A DNA stretch of 64,000 nt, taken from Neodiprion pinetum (Eukaryota > Arthropoda > Insecta > Hymenoptera > Diprionidae). How positions within the stretch are numbered: the first letter of the stretch is position 1; each line of letters opens with the position of its first letter. Under the pieces are notes generated by a model that worked only from the letters and a program-made list of their open reading frames with translations, was not told the DNA's origin and did no database searches. This document shows, one piece after another, positions 1 to 13,943 of the stretch. Position numbers and translations under genes: made by a program. The DNA is taken from the NCBI RefSeq assembly GCF_021155775.2, contig NC_060236.1, positions 29,526,238-29,590,237 on the forward strand, given 5' to 3'.

Positions 1-2
1 TT

Positions 3-211
3 CATTCATTTCATGCACCACGCCTGATGATCGATGGGTACTCCAGAATCCTGACTGCCTTAGATGGCGTAAATAAGTCACTGGAGAAGGCTGATGGAAG
101 TGGTGCTAATGGTATCCAGAAATATTCGAATCTCTCCGCCTTTTTTACGTGGATATTTGAAGATACCATTTCACTGAGGTATGCAAATATTGCAAAAATG
201 GATTTTACAAG
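3..211 (+). CDS. Possible partial exon, product not recognised
   Basis: An open frame runs from the window edge to a consensus splice donor (ACAA|GTAAGT at about 211). It encodes about 69 residues, containing stretches such as ILTALDGVNKSLEKADG and FFTWIFEDTISLRYANIAK. Read without splicing it would stop at 263. I do not recognise the family. The composition is protein-like and there is a clean donor, but no following exon could be identified in the next 1.7 kb. It could be the last part of a gene lying to the left, or a chance open frame. Confidence 0.25.
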
Positions 212-263
212 TAAGTATTTTAATATTATTAGGAAAGAAAAAATTATAAAGTACAGAGGCTGA

Positions 264-1937
264 GAGAGGTTACATATTATGGGTACGTCAGGTACAAAAT
301 CCAATACATTTTACGTAGCAGGTGGCTCGTATGCTGTAAGACATAATTATCTACCAATATATTATCTTCCGATACATAAATCTAGATGGACATTCATATA
401 GTACATTATATACGAACATATAATATACATATATAACTCTGAAATTTATTTATTTCATGTTATTGTGCAAAATACAAAAATAGTAAAATCGTCGGAAAAT
501 ATGGTTGGTTTTCACTGTACATATTTATATGTAAATTATACATGTATATCTATGTAATAGATATATTATATGTATATTATATATACACGTGCATATTTCT
601 TTCTCATTAATACCAGATAGTATTATCACACGCAATTAGTACTACAACTTTCCACTTCTTTTACCCTCTCTCTTTTTCTCTGTCATTGGCTATAATATTT
701 ACTATGATTAATAGTAAATAAAAAAATTATAAATCAACATAGGTCCAAAACGGACACATACTAAAAATGAAAGAGTTGAATTTATCAGTACGAATAAAAT
801 AAAACCAATTCAAAACTATGCAGTAAGTATGCGACGTAAGTGTGCTATCATGTTCCGAAAATAAAAAGTATTGAGCATATGTCCTAATGAAAATCAGAGG
901 ACAGAAAACTGGTTTTTAGCTTGTCTGCTTTTTTTTCATGCATATGCGAGACGTCAGTATTCTACGTATTCATTTCTAATTTTTATGGTATTACCACGAG
1001 TAAACAGTAAAAGAAAAAGCACCACATTCAACGCAACAGGGAAGATTGGACAACACTTATCAGGTAAGAACAAGAATTTTCTCGTTTTTCTTTTTCACTA
1101 ATCTGAGATACCAAGTAACTAATAGTGAAAATTTTGGATAAGGTCAAGGAAACATGATCCTCGAAAAAAAAACAAAAAAAAACACCTCAGGAACAGATCA
1201 GTTATTTTAGCAATAAGATCATTGGTACGCGGTGAAATGTAGCATAACAGAAAGACTCTGTTTCTTATACTTCTAGAGATGTATTTTATACAATTTTTTT
1301 TGCATTCTCTCATTTAATATGATAATGATCCAAATTGGAATAAAATACATCATGCATTTGGTTGTTTGCTTAAATCTAAAAATATTGTTTCTCGTTTCTC
1401 GACATTACTATACCTGTAGTGGAAAATTGAAAAAAAAAAAAATTCCCATTTCGGACCATATACGGCTTACCGAATTGTAAATATATTATCAGAATTTGCA
1501 GAGAATGTCTGTATCATCTTTTTTTCGTTACATTAAAAAGCAAAAAAAAAAAAAAATGTTATTACGTATACATAGTGCTGTATGAGACGAAGTCGTTCGA
1601 TTGTTGTTTTGAGAAGATTTGGTGAAAAAAAATCCTGGTCAACATACTTCAATCAAACTTTTTCATCGCTTGCTATAATAAATACTCTATAAATTTAACA
1701 CATGGTATAGCCAACCATTCAATGCTCTGACCCATGGCGAGATTTATGACATCTCTTTGTTCCTCCATTTTTTTTTTTTTTTCATTTATCCTCCTTTTCC
1801 GTCGCAGTTGCTCAATTTTCACCATTTACAGCCCGTTCGGGGGCTGCTAACCTGAACAAGAATAAGGGTTTGTAACCTATGTTCAATCAAGATAACACTG
1901 AATATTACCGACAGCTTCCTCGTGATTATAATTCTAC
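264..1937. other. Intergenic AT-rich DNA, SMC6 3' flank
   Basis: No supportable exon was found on either strand. The stretch is AT-rich with A and T runs (for example near 1430, 1540 and 1770). The part next to 1938 should hold the 3' UTR of SMC6. A short perfect hairpin (AGCCCG, loop TTCG, then CGGGGGCT-like arm) lies near 1830-1848. Confidence 0.5.
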
Positions 1938-4900
1938 TCACTGATGAATGGTTACAAAATCCTCAGCTAATATACTCGAAGTGTCTAGCGGAGTTAGAAA
2001 CGCAAACTGGTGTGCTGGATGGTTTCTCGTATGATCTAGCAGAATGTCCATAATAGTCCGTCGATTGACTGTGTCCTATAAATTATTTATACAACAATTT
2101 ATCAAATTTACTAATTAGCAATTTTTTGAATAGAATTAATCATTTTCTTACCATGAACACATCGAACTCATCAAGAAAGTAAAATGGCAGTTTAACGCAC
2201 TCCCACAAGGCCAAGATGAATGCTACAGTCGAATATGAACGTTCACCTCCCGATAGTGATCTAGCATCATTGGTTGTCCTCTTAGCGCTGCCTGCCGGGT
2301 TGACTTCAAGTGCCAACAGTCTGTTTTGATGGTCTATTGTAAGACTACCCTGTGTAAACAATTATAGTTATTAAGAAGTACGTCGACTTAAGCAGTGGGT
2401 ACATGCAACGGAAAAAAAGTCTATACCTTATATTGTCTTACAGCTAGGATGCTTTGGAACGACTGGCGTACTTTAGTGCCAATCTCTTTTTTCATTTGCT
2501 GATATATGCGTCTTCGTCCCTCTAATCGTTGCAAGTGTTCCTGTTGATTGAACACACAATTTTAACAGACTGACAAATAATCTCAGGAAAACTTGTCAAA
2601 AACGAGAGATGACTTACATCGTTACTGATTTTCAAGGCAGAAGCAAATTCTGATACCTCTTCATACTTTTTCTTTTTTTCTTCCAAGTCAGCAGTAATCT
2701 GGTCTAGAGCGCCAAACTGCCTCTCTGCAGTTTCAATAGTTACCCTTAATTCTTCTAGCTTCTCTTTGATTGTCTTTGCAGATCTACAGGCAGAAATAGG
2801 TGTCAAAGCGGAGGTAAAATTACCGAAGACTCAGCATCGAAATAATTTTCAAGTTTTGTTTGACCTGGTTCTACATATTTGACAAATGTATTGCATATGA
2901 TTGGTCATATTGTTTAAAAATTTGATTGCAACCTGCTGGAAGTGGTTATTCTACAATTAATGGTAAACCATTTTCGGATATTAATAATAATAGTCTCGTT
3001 TTGCGAAAATAAACCTTTAATTACCTTTGTGTGTTAATTCTAGCAGAAAGTTTGGCTGCTCCTGCTACTGCTTTGCCAGTGACACGCTGCTGTATTTCAA
3101 GATCAGCGTTAAGTTTTTGTAGAGCTTGCTGAGCTTCTAACAACCTTCGCTCTCCATACTGTGAATTCATACTCAACAATCCTAACTCGTTCTCCTGTTC
3201 CCTTATCAATTTCTGTAACACAAAATTACTGTTAATCAAGTAGCTGATTTTTGCTTATTGAATACTTATTCGAAAACTGATTGATATATTATTGCGTACG
3301 CTCAACTCACATTTATAGCAAAAATATTACCTGAATTGGTTCAAGTTTCATATCAAGGCAATACATGAGATCCCTACACCTCTTTACTTCCGTCTCAGAT
3401 GATTCAACTTCTTTTTGTAATCCAACCGTTTCCTTCTTCAGTTGCACGACTATTTTCGAATCCTTTTCTACTATTTGTATCAACTCATTCATTTCCGTCG
3501 TCTGAAAAAACGACTTAGTCAATACATGTGGCGACTTTGTACTTTGAAAAGTACAACGATGGCCTCAAGAAAAGACTGACCACTTTATATTGGTACTTTT
3601 GCTAGTGAATTGTGCAAATATCTTAAACATATACTCACAAATACAGCAATAGAATTAGATTCGTCAATTTCGGACTTGTCGCGAAGCTCGTTGATCTTAG
3701 TTTTTATTTTAGATTGGTTTGAGCGAAGTCTGGAAATGTTGCTGTTAACTTGATTCAGATCCGTTTTAGCTTGGTGTACATTCCTCTGGATCTGTTTGTG
3801 CTCGTCAAGTATTGTCGCTCTCTGTTCTTGAGCAAGGACTAGTTCTTCTTCGAAGGCTCTGTAGAGAGAGAAAAATTACTGACGATGTGTAATTCCAATT
3901 TAAAAACTATTTAAATAGTGACTGAATCAATACAGATATTAAAATCGAGATTACTTACTGAATAGCTTCTTTTGTCGACACTTGTAAACATTTTGCTCTC
4001 ATTCCATGTCGTCCACCATAGCTTTTGTAATTTGGATCAGGAAAAAACTCATCACCCTGCAGCGTTATGGCCCTCTTACAATTTCGAGGTACTTTACGTC
4101 TGTCGGATAACATTTCACTGGCTTTTTGGCTGGTGGGTATCAATAAAATACACTCAACTTCTCGTTGATCTATTAAACAGTTAGCAACAATAGGATCTGA
4201 TATCTCCATCATTTCCAATAGATTTTTGAATCCAGGCGCGCGTGTGCAATGCTGACTCACATCATGCATCTGTAAAGAGATTCACCACGGTTATAATTTT
4301 TTAAAAATCCACTCTCGAAATGCCCTAATTTTATCTGAAAAAAGTAACTAGAAAAAATGTGTACACACCTTGTGAAAAAATTTACTGACGGAAATTTGTG
4401 GATTATGTTCATTCCCGAAGATTTCTTTCATTATCTGACCCAAAAACTTGGCATCCTGCATGTTATCTGCGCAGAAAGAACGTAAAGTTCCAAAGCCAAG
4501 AAAATTTTCGATGGCTGCTGCCCATGTTTGATCATTAACTTTTATATGAGCTCCTGCAATATCATAAGTAGTTAGCATTTACTTGAAATGCTATCATTAT
4601 TTGAAACGGAAAATAAAATTGCTTCAAGGTATTTTAAAATAAGGGGAAACTGGTAAAATTCTCCAACACTTTCTTGACTTGATTGGCAAAAAAAATTGAA
4701 TTCTTAAAACACTAACCATTGTACATGTATCAATACAACCAATGACATATTTGGAACATATTTTTAAGACAGTATATAATTACCCAACGGACCACGCGGC
4801 ATTTGTTTAAACCTTCCTCTGTCATATTCTTCTTTGATACGGCGCAAAAGGCGTGGCATATTATGACCGAAAATTGTCACAGCGTTATCAGATTCCTGCT

Positions 4901-7424
4901 TCAAATCGTTCAACTGTCGTTTGATTTTTTCTGGAAAAAAAATTGAAATAACAGACTATTTTACACAAGTTTTTCCAAAATAGTGGAATTTAATATTGCT
5001 GAAGCAATAAAGTAAGAATAAACTTACAAGGACAAGATATTGAATAAAGTGCCACCACTTACTAATTATCGTGTCATTGTGGTCAATCTGTTGTTTCAAC
5101 GCACGCTCTTCCTGAATCAGGTGATTGTAATTATTATTACGATGTATTTGATCTGTCTGTTTAGTAAGCAACATTGCGTCAATTTCATTCAATTGTTCTT
5201 CCAGTTTGGACAATTCTTCCCTAATTCGGCGTTTCTCATTTTCAACTTGATTGCTATCACTACGGAAAAATACTTACGTTGCATTAGCTTGCTTTTATGG
5301 ATACTTAAAGAAACTAAGCATAACTTTTTTTCCAAATTTGAATACGTGATCACTCCCAAGGAATATACAGAAATATCATGTGGAAAAATTTACGTCAGTA
5401 AGACGTTTTTTGTTTTCGCTTTAGATCAATTTTCGGTAACTTTTCAATTATTTTCAAGTATAGGAACACTGTTGTATATAGGTATGTAAAATAAAATTCT
5501 TACGCCTCCTGCCGCTGTATCTCCGTACGTAAAACGTTAATGTCCTGTTGCATCCGTTTTATCTTACTCTGTGCCAATACCAATTCCTTGTGCTTTACAG
5601 AATAAGCTTCTTTCTTAGATACTAGTTCTTGTTTTGCTGTTGCATATGCTTCTGAGCTGCCTGCAGCCTCATTTTTAATTTCCTGGATTTTCTCTTTGAA
5701 TTCGCTGAAGATAATTGGAATAAATATATTGATATTAATTTTGCATTTCCAATACAATCGAACAAACACGCAAAGATAGAAGCGAATAGAAAGGAACAAG
5801 AAGAACAATTAATCTATTGAGTAACTCACCTGATTTTTGCTTTTATCCTTTTCTCTTTGATTTCTTTTGTCTTTATTTCTTCTTGATGATTCTCCACATT
5901 GTTCTGTTGCTCTTCTAGCCGCGTTTGAATCTGGCTAAGTTTACATTCTTCTGCGATTGCCTAATTTTGAAAGAAATAAAAAACCTCGAATCAAATTGTT
6001 GGGTACAAAAAACTCGATTATTTTTGGCAAGTACATTTGCAGAGTTTTGATAGACAATTGTCTGTGATGAAATGGAATCGGAATTATATGAATTGTGCCA
6101 TTAGAAATATCGAGTACTAACAAGTGCCCAGTGTAGTTCACTGTTTAAAGCTTCACGTTGAGCACGATCTCCTTCTATAGACTCCAACTGTTGAACAGTT
6201 TTTTCGAGTTTATCGATTTCTTTTTTCGTGGCACTTAGATGCTGGAATAAATTGTAAAAGTTTCATAAATTATTACGCCAATTTGCAATTTAACAAATCC
6301 AAAGGAACTGACGAAAATTTACAAGTACCTCTATGCTTTCAATTAACCGCTGTCTGGTCTCTTCACTTGCTATTTGGGCATTTTTATAATTGTTTCCAAT
6401 TTTCTCCAAATTGGTGGCCTTCATAAATAACTGATATTTTTCTTTGGGTCCAGCAGTGACAAGAAATGTCCTCGAGACGTCTTGATTCAAGATCGAAATA
6501 GGGTTATCCACTTGAATACTCATCTCTGCTATGATACGTTCCAGCTCATCCTTCTTGGACGATACTACTTCGCCTGATTTTTTAATTGTCACAAATTAAT
6601 TAACACAAATGGTGCGTACGTCCAATTCTTTGAAGAACAAAGTTCGATCACATCTAAAATTACGTGTAACATGTATAAAAAAAGATGATAAGAATACCGT
6701 TTGAGTTTTTTATCTTATATCCGGGAGCAGATCCAATTGTACGTCTAACCAAGATACTGTCTCCATATATCTCCGGTTTATAAGCCATGGGTCCTTCATT
6801 GCAAAGGGTGATTTCGATGACCGCACTGTTCCTCCCTTTCTTGACAAAATCTAAAAATACCGTGACAGAATTGATGCATTTTTCTTAACATCTTGCGTAC
6901 GCAATATTAATATGCTTCTAAAATACCTTTGACAGAAGATCCTCTGCTTGTTGTATTTGCTTTGGCGCCAAGTCCTACAACCAATGCTGTTAGAAGAGCA
7001 CTCTTACCACTGCCATTGCGCCCAACGATGAAATTTACATTCTTGTTAAGGTATATTTCTAATGCATCGTGGCACATAAAATTTCTCACAAATATCCGCT
7101 TTATTTTTCCAGTAGTCTCCTGTAAAAATTTTATTTGATCAATTTCTACTGCGAATTTTAGCAACAGCTAATTAAACATATTTCTATAGAAATTGAATCC
7201 CACTAAATAATTACGACGTAGATCAACAGGCGAAAACAGAAACTCGAATATTACCACAGAAAAAAATTAAACGATAAGAGGTTATTTTGCGAAGAATAAG
7301 AAATCGCACATACCGTGATATCTTCATCTGTCGACGAATTAGCTTGAGAAACTGAACGTCTGGCAACCTTACTCGGATACGCATCGCGATCCGAGTTTTT
7401 CCGTTTTCTTCTTTCGTTACTCAT
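1938..7424 (-). CDS. SMC6: Structural maintenance of chromosomes protein 6 (SMC6)
   Basis: SMC6 pairs with SMC5 in the SMC5/6 complex, an ATP-driven DNA-binding machine for recombinational repair and replication-fork stability in the nucleus. Eighteen exons join in frame to 1062 residues, close to the usual ~1,090: 7424-7314, 7119-6927, 6850-6698, 6573-6329, 6241-6122, 5960-5830, 5704-5504, 5259-5063, 4930-4784, 4553-4369, 4269-3959, 3858-3639, 3501-3331, 3212-3025, 2783-2618, 2540-2427, 2349-2152, 2075-1938. Visible motifs are Walker A GRNGSGKS (residues 70-77), two coiled-coil arms rich in Glu/Lys/Gln around a hinge (about 500-665), the ABC signature LSGGERS (983-989) and Walker B YFLDEFD (1008-1014). 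The start follows from the first ATG before a basic N-terminus (MSNERRKRKNSD). The gene diverges from Crk. All introns appear to use GT-AG. SMC5 is excluded by the N- and C-terminal head sequences. Confidence 0.95.
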
Positions 7425-8788
7425 AATCTTTGAGATTATTTAGCAAAAAAGGTCATCGTACACTTTACCGCGATTCAAAACCACCGAACTGTATCGCCGT
7501 TCTTGGGGTTTCCGATTGACTCGCACCAACTCGCATAATACAGAGCTTCTACAAATATCGCGATGTTATCGGTTGGATCCACGAGAAAGCGGCGCTCTTG
7601 TCAATTCAAAATGCAAACCACATAAACGCAAGAATAGTACAACATTGACGTCATCATAACTATTTAGCGTCTTCATTTCAGATGATTTTACTTCTCAGTT
7701 CTCACGCTGCGTTCTAAAATTCTGATTCAATTCATGGACTCAGAAGGCGTGCTTTCCATTTACTGATTCAAGTCGACTTGTGTCGCTATTTCTGGTGTAT
7801 TCCTTTGCCCAGATTGGCCGGTTACACCAGAAATAGCGACACAAGTCGATTTGAGTCAGTAAGTGGAAAGCACCCAAGCTGACCATGATCGGCAGATGCG
7901 GAACAAAAGTTGTCTTTATGAACGCATCTTCGGTACTGATTCACTCGGTGAGCTAGTGGTCTAGGTTTATCTTTCTACACCGTGATGTATTTTATTGTAC
8001 AAAAGCCCGTGGTTGTACAAGTCGTCGCGTATCTCTACTGCGACAAGAAATGTGTCTAATTATCAGAAACAGAGGATGTATTATTCGGTGTATGTAGCGA
8101 AGTAATGAAAACCTCTTATACGTAGTATATAGATGACAATAAAATAACTATTCCGTTATCGAGGACATCCTGAAAATAGTATGTCTTCGGCAGGGAGGGA
8201 GACGAGAATGTGTTGTGTTTGTGCAAAGTTAATAAGTACGGGACGTTAACAGGCATTGCCCCAGTCTTAATTCTTGCGGCGAGTGACTAACTTGGGTGGT
8301 TATTTAGTTTCTTACTTTGTTTTAATCAAGTGTCAATAAATAGCGTATACATCGTGATTCCTTGTTACGCATTATACGTGCATCATCTTTGTGTTGAATA
8401 TCCGGAGAGAGAAAAAAGACGCCGAACAAGCATCGACCAAGACGTGCGACCAGAAATTTTTGAGCAAAAAAATTGACGTAAGAAAGTACAATCATCGTCA
8501 CTTGTGAAGAGACACTTGTGCAGACTCCGCACGGCGAGTTGCACTTGTTTTGTGCCGTAGGAGTAAAATAATAATAGAACGGTACCCATAATCGTGTAAC
8601 GCGTCGAATCGTAGCCGTTGAAACGTATAGCATTAACAAGAGCGTAACAGATGATTTTATTCGATATGCGACTTCAGGCTGACCACATCTGTTATCGCCG
8701 CGAGTTTATTGCAAATTGATCGGCTAATCAGCGGAAAAGATTCGAGGCTCTTCAATTAAAACAAAACCTTTCACTCGAGCAATCAACG
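7425..8788. promoter_or_regulatory. Divergent SMC6/Crk upstream region
   Basis: This 1.36-kb interval separates the start codons of SMC6 (leftward) and Crk (rightward), so it must contain both promoters and 5' UTRs. It also carries a palindromic mobile element at 7747-7875. No TATA box or other element could be assigned with confidence, and reading frames here look accidental. Confidence 0.5.
7747..7875. mobile_element. Palindromic foldback MITE, copy 1
   Basis: A ~128-bp sequence reads almost identically on both strands. The left arm starts GTGCTTTCCATTTACTGA and the right arm ends in its complement, ...TCAGTAAGTGGAAAGCAC. The arms cover about 55 bp each around a short centre containing TTTGCCCAGATTGG. 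The same element recurs at 43390-43517 and 47521-47649. This copy has a slightly altered left tip and no clear target duplication, suggesting that it is older. It has no coding capacity and would depend on a transposase encoded elsewhere. Confidence 0.85.
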
Positions 8789-10937
8789 ATGGCCGCTACA
8801 TTCGACCAGTATGACAAATCCAGGTACATATAATTACAAAGTCACTTGCATCGCACATTGTGTATACATGACTCAAATCGCTCGTGACATTGCTTCGTAA
8901 TCGTACGTCGGAATTCCTCTGTGTTGCATTTCGATTCCAACACACGTTCCGTCAGAATTTAATGCCCAAATCTATTCGGCATGCACACACGTACATCCAT
9001 TTACCAAATACAATTATTTTTTTACTTCTATCTCCAACACGCAATCAGCTCGTATCATGTGCTTAACATAGTTACGGAATTCTTCGTTTCTCTTTGCCAT
9101 AATTTTTATTAATTTCTTTGATATTTTTTTAACAATGAAGCTGGAGAGGAACAAATGAAATTGACGTAAAGTAATGAATCACGTTCTTCTTCGTAATTAT
9201 TCTATCGTTGTTTTTTCTTTAACTTTGTCAATTTTTTTTCCGCTCGTTACTTTTCACGAGATTAAAATATTAATATTTTGTTTCCTGAATTTGGAATGAA
9301 ATGGAATTGATTTTGCCAAATATGATTATTATGATTCGCTCTATCGGAGTTTGAATTTGACATGAATTTGAAACTACCAATGAGTGTCAGATAATATTCC
9401 TGGAATTGCGAAATAACAAGTTTTTCTAAAAATGTATTGTTACATTAACGCTGCAGACTTAAACCTCGTCATTTTTCTCACGTTCTTAATTTCCAGTCTT
9501 TTTCTGGTATAAATAATTGTAACGTTAACTGAATACGTTTTCTTTTTTTAGCTGGTATTTTGGTACTATGTCAAGGCAGGATGCGACGGATCTATTGATG
9601 AGTGAAAAAGAAAGTGGTGTATTTTTGGTGCGAGACAGTACGACTATCCATGGAGATTTTGTCCTATGCGTTAGGGAGGATAGTAAAGTTAGTCATTATA
9701 TTATAAACAAAATACAACAAGGAGATCAGATACGGTATAGGATTGGCGATCAAATGTTCCCTGACATACCAAACCTTCTGGCTTTTTATAAACTACATTA
9801 TCTAGATACAACGTCACTTATCAGGCCTGCGTCTAGGAGGATTCAAAAAGTTATTGCCAAGTATGACTTTGAAGGCAGTGATTCCGATGACTTACCATTT
9901 AGAAAAGGTAATTTTGTTTCCTGTCTCTTACTGTATAACTTACGTTCATCAGATTTCTCATATATCATTATAATTATCAAATATCATTAAAATTACTATA
10001 AAATCACTAAATTACTTTTCACTGACAGTAAAATCAATGTAACAAATAACCTGTAAAGCATCGTAATTTAGGGGTTCAACCTTAAAAAACTTTTACAAGC
10101 TCTCAAAATTTTCTCTTTTATTAAATATTTATAGACATAAAATCGCCGTGATTAGAAACAGACAATCGCACAACTCGTTGAATGAAATCGTGAACTTTGG
10201 AAAGCGGTAATGTTGTGTAATTATGACTATAGTTGAATTATATGAATGCAAAGAGGGCAAAAAAATGTAATGACTTGTACACTCCTTCTTACTACTGCTT
10301 ATGAATCACAGTATCCAAGATATTCAACAATGGTTCAATGTAGGCAAATGGACAAAAATGGAATTCTGTTACATTGGATAGGGAAAAAACAGACAGAAAC
10401 AAAAAAAAACAAGTTGAATGACGACTAAGATTTCCATTGAATTACTTTAAAGGTGAAATTCTGACGGTAATATCGAAGGATGAGGAGCAGTGGTGGACAG
10501 CCAGGAACAGTGTGGGTCAAACAGGATCTGTTCCAGTTCCATACATCCAGAAATACGAGGAGGACAGTATGACATTGTTGGAGAATAGTTCACGGCCTGA
10601 TTCTGGGGGTAGCTGTAGTTCGAATTCGAATTTACTTCAGCAACAGCAACAGACACAATCCCAGTTACTTCTTCAAGAGACCGGACAAACCGGTATACCA
10701 AGGCGATCTAACATTCAGAGAACTCTGCCTGCCTTTGCTAAGGTTAAACAAGCCAGAGTACCAAATGCTTATGATAAAACGGCACTCAAGCTTGAGGTTG
10801 GTGACATGATTAAAGTTACTAAAACAAATATCAATGGTCAATGGGAGGGTGAATTGCATGGCAAGACTGGACACTTTCCTTTCACGCATGTCGAATTCGT
10901 CGACAGTGAAAATGGCGACGGTAATCAAGAGATGTGA
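8789..10937 (+). CDS. Crk: Crk adaptor protein (SH2-SH3-SH3)
   Basis: Crk is a cytoplasmic adaptor: its SH2 domain binds phosphotyrosine and its N-terminal SH3 binds proline-rich partners such as DOCK/C3G, linking receptors to Rac/Rap signalling. Three exons (8789-8823, 9552-9907, 10453-10937) give 291 residues, near the size of fly Crk. The SH2 domain (about residues 12-105) has WYFG and the FLVRDS motif with its phosphate-binding Arg at about 38. The first SH3 starts IAKYDFEG and is split across exons 2 and 3 (EEQWWTARN). The second SH3 (about 225-285) has ARVPNAYD and a degenerate ligand surface, as is typical. The linker holds a Gln-rich run around LLQQQQQTQSQ. The start is MAATFDQYDKSS, matching the family N-terminus. 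A long noncoding 3' flank follows. Confidence 0.95.
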
Positions 10938-13900
10938 AACCGAGGTGCAGCAAATGTGTAATCAATTTAGAAGGCTGCGTCGTAAGCACTCCCCCCCCCC
11001 CTCTATCATCACCATCGTCATTCATTGCTGTTTATATTAATGCAGGAAAAATATTTGAGTCATTTATTACATAATATTAGAAAAGCAAACAAAAAATTTA
11101 ATCAATCATTTCTATTCGTCCATTCCAATTTTGCAGTTTCGTATATATTCTATTTCAGTTTATATGAATTGCATATCAATATTCGTGAATTTTTTTAAAA
11201 TTAGGTGGTTCTTGATAATTCCAATTAGTACTTGATTTTATGAAAGAGAACAGTTCTGCTGGACACTCGACAACGACTATGAAATTGCTCCGAATGTATC
11301 AGTAATTTGAATACAAGGTGAAGTACATTTTTAAAATCACAAAAATCTACCACATTCAGCAGTATCAGAAATTGTTGTCAATTTTTTTTTTAAATCAACG
11401 AAACTTCCAATTTAAACCTATTTTGCTGAAAAATATTGTACAAACATAATATACTTACGTAAAATTAATATGTAGATAGTTGAAGTTAGAAAGACCAAAT
11501 GCTCTACGCAATCCGACATTTTTAAATAAATGGCATTTAATTTGGGGTTCGACTAATTTTTTTATTCTGCTTTAATCAACAAGTGATTGTATAGTTATGT
11601 GCGAAATATCCCATGCATTAGTATAGACAGTCTTTTGTTAGCCATAAATCGTGCCACTAATACATCAAGTCAGGGTTGTAGAACGTTCACTTGAAAAGTC
11701 TGAATACCAAACCTTAACTTCTTTTCTTCACGAAGATCTGCATTCTAATGACCAAAACACCTTCATAAAAATAATACGAACCAGAGGAAAGACAAAGCAA
11801 GATTTCATTTCATTTTACTATTTTTGATACCTCTAAATTCTTCCTTACATTCGTTCGTTACAACGCACAAGTTGATGAAATGTATTTTCTATTCATAATA
11901 TCCGAAGCTGGTATTTTCACTCTTCAACAACTTGTACAGGCGATAACCCAAAAATCTTCCAGTTAGTACGTGCAGTATTAATCAGAAATAAGAATATAAG
12001 GAAAGAATTGAATAAAAGTACTGTGGTTGAAATAACGGGAAAGGAAATATCTAATAGCTGAATGATTCTATTGCCACATATTTTTCGTACATATATAAAA
12101 AAAATAATTATATATATATATATATATATAATATACATACACAAATATATGTATAGTCTTGAAAAAAAAAACACTAAAATCTAATCACATTTGCAATAAA
12201 TCTATTTACCAAAGGACGTATATTGTCCGATAATTCAAAATAATCATGCACATACACGCAGAAAAAATGTATTGTTTTTTATCTCATTTATACACAATTA
12301 TCAATAATAATGTGATCAGCTTACGACGTAAGAATTGTCTGATAAGATGTGAAGTTTCTTTTGATCGAAACATATGTATGTTTTGATGACACGAATATTG
12401 TCAGTAACTTGGAATGTAAAATAGGCAGCACTGTGGGTGGATTTTTTCTGTTTTTTTTTTTTTTTAATTTAACTATTTTTTCCCCATTTTCGATTCACCT
12501 GCATTGGCAGAATCACAGAAAAAGTCTGGCCATATTTTGTATAGATTAAAAATAGTGTATGACCGTGCCATTGTGTATACTATTCGTCGTGTTTGGTGCT
12601 TAAGATTTATAATTTGAATTGTCACAACACCATTTTAGATGATAATAACATTATGATATGGCATGTATTTACCAAATTGATAAAATAATATTTAGATTAC
12701 GTTTTACCATACTTATAATAGGTAAAAATTCTTGTAATGTATATTAATTAAATGTTTAAACGTTATAAGATTATTCGATCTACGATGTCGTCACGCAATA
12801 ATAAACTAGACCGATTTATAAATGCGCAATATGTCCATAGATGATGAATACCTGAAACCAAAATGTCTGCAAGCCGTGAAATTTAAAGAAAAAAATATAC
12901 ATTTCTTAACATCACATGCAAACACTAAGGAAAGGAACAAAATTACAATCCTACAAAAATCCTGACCAAAAGAAGAGACGAATAAAAGTAAAAATTGCGT
13001 TTCAGGTATGTATAAAGGACACGCATAATCTGTATGTTATTAGAGTAAAAGTATGCTACATACTTTTATCTATCGCTGTTCGCTTGGTATGATTAAAAAT
13101 TCCTTCAGCGCGTTTAAATGTGTGGAGAACCGAACATGATCACTATGACTGGGAAATGTTTATAATAAAAGTGATATTTGTATATTTTTGTAACATGCGC
13201 ACATACCTACCTATGTATATTCAGGTTTCGTTAGTTATTTTGGTTGATAATAGTATACGGAGCAGAACACTCTTTTTTGAGCTGGTTATTCGATAAATAA
13301 AATAAAATGCTTAGGATGAAAACTAGATAAATAACATAGAGAATTATGTATGAGTAGAATAAAAAAAAAAAAAAAGAAACCGCGGTAGGTAGCTAATTAA
13401 GTAATTGTATTATTAATTTATAATAAAATAAAAAAACATGATTTTAAAATAAAAAGTAACAGTCATTTTTAGCCAAGAACACCTACTCAGGAGAAAAATC
13501 TACAAATTTAATGCATTTCGAACAATTGAATTGTTACGTTATATATATTTTTTACCGCTTACAAATAATATACATATAAATACACACTACACAGTAGCTC
13601 TAAATTCCTAGTTATTAAAATAAAGATTTTTTTCTTTTACAGAACTGACTGCTAAATACCGCCAAATTCCCCATTTAGGTATCAAGTTAATTTCGGCTAA
13701 TACATACAATATAAATAATCGGATCCTCATTTTTTGTTTTGTACAATTCATTCTTTGAACATCGATCGTTAAAAATTTGACTTGCGTTCAATTTTAAACA
13801 TTGGTAATTTAATCATCTTCTTTTTTGTTCATTCAAGTTTCCCCTTTTATATCCTCTCCATTTTCGCTTGACCTTTTCCGCGAAAAAGGATCAATGGCTT

Positions 13901-13943
13901 TCATCTTGTACTTTAGATAAGTTTATTTTTCGTTCTTGAAAGT
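10938..13943. other. Facing 3' flanks of Crk and AMPK alpha
   Basis: This 3-kb AT-rich interval between two convergent genes shows no coding frame that looks real. It should contain both 3' UTRs. It includes a C-run at about 10991-11001, a (TA)n tract at about 12108-12138 and several A runs. AATAAA-like signals occur on both strands, but the actual cleavage sites cannot be chosen from sequence alone. Confidence 0.5.

Noticed and set aside
1828..1850. Short GC-rich hairpin downstream of SMC6
   Set aside because: A perfect stem of only about six base pairs; it does not match a histone stem-loop or any known RNA element, and metazoan genes do not end at such hairpins.
5040..5489. 149-codon plus-strand open frame
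   Set aside because: It is antisense to SMC6 exons and introns, lies within a well-supported gene and has a hydrophobic composition typical of antisense reading of AT-rich coding DNA.
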